A stretch of 6,639 bases of DNA from an uncultured Campylobacter sp. Lineage in GTDB: Bacteria; Campylobacterota; Campylobacteria; Campylobacterales; Campylobacteraceae. The notes under the pieces are model-generated. The model made no database searches, was not told the DNA's origin, and was given only the letters and a program-made list of their open reading frames with translations. Of the stretch, positions 5,484 to 6,639 are shown piece by piece. The position numbers and the translations under genes are program-made. Location: assembly GCF_937949835.1 (NCBI RefSeq), contig NZ_CALEDC010000286.1, forward strand, positions 1 to 6,639, read 5' to 3'. Every line of letters starts with the position of its first letter. Within the stretch, counting starts at the first letter, position 1.

Positions 5484-6481
5484 AAAACTCGCCCGAAATT
5501 CCAAGTAAAATTCTAGCCTTGCTGCGGACCGGCAAAAACCTACTTGCCTTTTCACACGGCGTCGATAGTACGGCGCTTTTTTATCTTTTGGACGAGGCGA
5601 GCGTGAAATTTGACCTCGCGATCGTGGATTATAACGTCCGCGCGCAGAGCAAGGACGAAGTCGCCTCGGCAAGACAGCTTGCGCTTAAATTTAACAAACA
5701 AATCTACGTAAAAAGCGTGCGGCTGGGCGCGTCAAATTTCGAGCACGAGGCGCGCGCGGCCAGATATGATTTTTTCGGCCAAATTTGCCGCGAGCAAGGA
5801 TATGAAAATTTGATCTTGGCGCATCAATTTGATGATAAATTCGAGTGGTTTTTGATGCAGCTTGGGCGCGGTGCAGGGCTTAGCGAGCTGCTAGGCATGC
5901 AAGAGCTAGAAACTCGCGAGGACTACGTGATCGCTCGTCCGCTTCTAGGCGTGCGAAAGTGCGAGCTGGAGCGGTTTTTGCGTGAGCGAAACCTAAAATA
6001 CTTCACCGACGAGACGAATTTAACGCCCCGGTTTAAACGCGGATTTATTCGCGCTAAATTTAGCAAGCCGTTTTTAAACGAATACTTTGGCGGCGTGAAA
6101 AAAAGCTTTGAGTTTTTGGCGGCCGATGCGTTAAATTTGGCTCCCGAAATTTCTAATCCAGCGCCTAAAATTTATCTCGTAAAACGGGGCCGGGGCGAGC
6201 TTCGCGGCGTGGGTCTTGCCTGCAAGCGGCTAGGGCTCGTGCCAAGCTCGGCGCAGCGAAACGAATGCGCGCGCTGCCTAGAAAACGGCGCTGACTGCGT
6301 GCTAGGCGGCAAGGTAGCCGTGGGAGCGGGCGTAAATTTTATACTTGTAACGCCATATATCAAAGCCACGATGGAAAAGAAATTTAAAGAAGCGTGCCGC
6401 ACCTTAAAAATCCCGCCGATAAACCGCGGATTTTTATTTGCCATGGGAGCGGATCTTGCGCTATTTGAGGAGCTTTTATGA
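5480..6481 (+). CDS. tilS: tRNA(Ile)-lysidine synthetase TilS, short form
   Basis: TilS uses ATP to attach lysine to C34 of the CAU-anticodon tRNA-Ile2, so that it reads AUA and is charged with isoleucine. The family path is visible: PP-loop FSHGVDS (24-30), VDYNVR (48-53, the DHxxR position), [13 protein letters not shown] (87-99), [19 protein letters not shown] (113-131), ARPLLG (152-157) and the DETN...RGFIR segment (177-191). The PP-loop has His26 where SGGxDS has Gly. At 333 residues it resembles the short TilS type without the large C-terminal domains of the E. coli enzyme (about 430 residues). The C-terminal part holds C248, C263, C266 and C273. The start at 5480 makes an ATGA overlap with the rimO stop, with AAGGA (5473-5477) two bases before the ATG. 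The gene overlaps the next one in the same way. Confidence 0.92.
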   Translation: MKNSPEIPSKILALLRTGKNLLAFSHGVDSTALFYLLDEASVKFDLAIVDYNVRAQSKDEVASARQLALKFNKQIYVKSVRLGASNFEHEARAARYDFFGQICREQGYENLILAHQFDDKFEWFLMQLGRGAGLSELLGMQELETREDYVIARPLLGVRKCELERFLRERNLKYFTDETNLTPRFKRGFIRAKFSKPFLNEYFGGVKKSFEFLAADALNLAPEISNPAPKIYLVKRGRGELRGVGLACKRLGLVPSSAQRNECARCLENGADCVLGGKVAVGAGVNFILVTPYIKATMEKKFKEACRTLKIPPINRGFLFAMGADLALFEELL

Positions 6482-6639
6482 GCGTTTATTTTACTTCCGA
6501 TCTGCACTTCGGCCACGAGCTGGTGCTTAAAAAATATCCAAATTTTAGAAAAGGCGCAAACGTAGCCGAGATGGATGAAAATCTCATCGCCGCTTGGAAC
6601 GCGCTTATTACGCCCGCGGACGTCGTTTACGACCTGGGC
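6478..6639 (+). CDS. Calcineurin-like phosphoesterase, 3' end cut by the window
   Basis: Only the first 54 codons are present. The N-terminus [13 protein letters not shown] carries the DxH metal-binding motif (D8, H10) of the calcineurin-like metallophosphoesterase superfamily, plus a following GH. The fragment ends at VVYDLG, just where the next metal motif (GD, as in YxLGD) would fall. The EMDENLIAAWN segment resembles a small bacterial group of predicted phosphohydrolases, but I cannot name the substrate. The start is well supported by GAGGAG (6467-6472) with five bases of spacing, and the ATG overlaps the tilS stop as ATGA, so it belongs to the panC-rimO-tilS operon. Confidence 0.85.
   Translation, partial: MSVYFTSDLHFGHELVLKKYPNFRKGANVAEMDENLIAAWNALITPADVVYDLG

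Noticed and set aside
5460..5672. A minus-strand Arg-rich frame opposite the tilS start
   Set aside because: It is an antisense shadow of the PP-loop region with an Arg/Pro/Ser-biased composition.
6172..6516. A minus-strand frame opposite the end of tilS and the start of the phosphoesterase
   Set aside because: It is antisense to both genes, and the plus-strand ATGA overlap and ribosome binding site are convincing.

Overview
The window looks like chromosomal DNA from a member of the Campylobacterota, most likely a higher-GC Campylobacter. I infer this from three things: the protein sequences (the RF2 in particular reads like Campylobacter RF2 throughout), promoters with a TATAAT -10 box behind a T-rich tract and no clear -35 box, and the frequent AAATTT/AAATTTTAAA words. 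I cannot fix the species from this sequence alone. Coding density is high. I see no tRNA, rRNA, CRISPR array, transposase or phage structural gene.

Layout. Positions 1-201 hold no convincing gene. They contain A/T-rich inverted ends, a strong hairpin and two tiny ORFs in one frame. From 202 to 2957 everything is on the minus strand, in two blocks. The first block (read from 2957 down) is a compact three-gene cassette: a DUF883/YqjD-like membrane-anchored protein, a two-TM YqjE/holin-like protein and a small unrecognised coiled-coil protein, joined by TAATG and ATGA overlaps. The second block has its own TATAAT promoter. It runs from prfB (release factor 2) through a 111-residue unrecognised protein to a short cysteine-paired Sel1/Hcp-like lipoprotein. 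A divergent intergenic region (2958-3121) separates these from a plus-strand operon: panC (pantothenate synthetase), rimO (ribosomal protein S12 methylthiotransferase), tilS (tRNA-Ile lysidine synthetase) and the first 54 codons of a calcineurin-like phosphoesterase that runs off the end. Its genes are 1 nt apart (panC-rimO) or share ATGA overlaps (rimO-tilS, tilS-phosphoesterase).

Functional reading. Four of the recognised genes touch translation: RF2, S12 modification, tRNA-Ile2 anticodon modification and, by family, ribosome tethering to the membrane through the DUF883 protein. PanC (CoA biosynthesis) leads the plus operon without its pathway partners in view.

The most unusual signals are an insertion of about 70 residues, low in complexity and containing cysteines, inside the radical-SAM domain of RimO, built partly from a 27-bp tandem duplication; a His in the PP-loop of TilS (SHGVDS instead of SGGxDS) together with a C-terminal cysteine cluster; a TTG-initiated prfB with no programmed-frameshift stop; and the repeat-like, MITE-sized segment at 18-192. 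I see no clear evidence of a wholly new multi-gene system. The best candidate for undescribed function is the small-protein cassette at 2162-2957.
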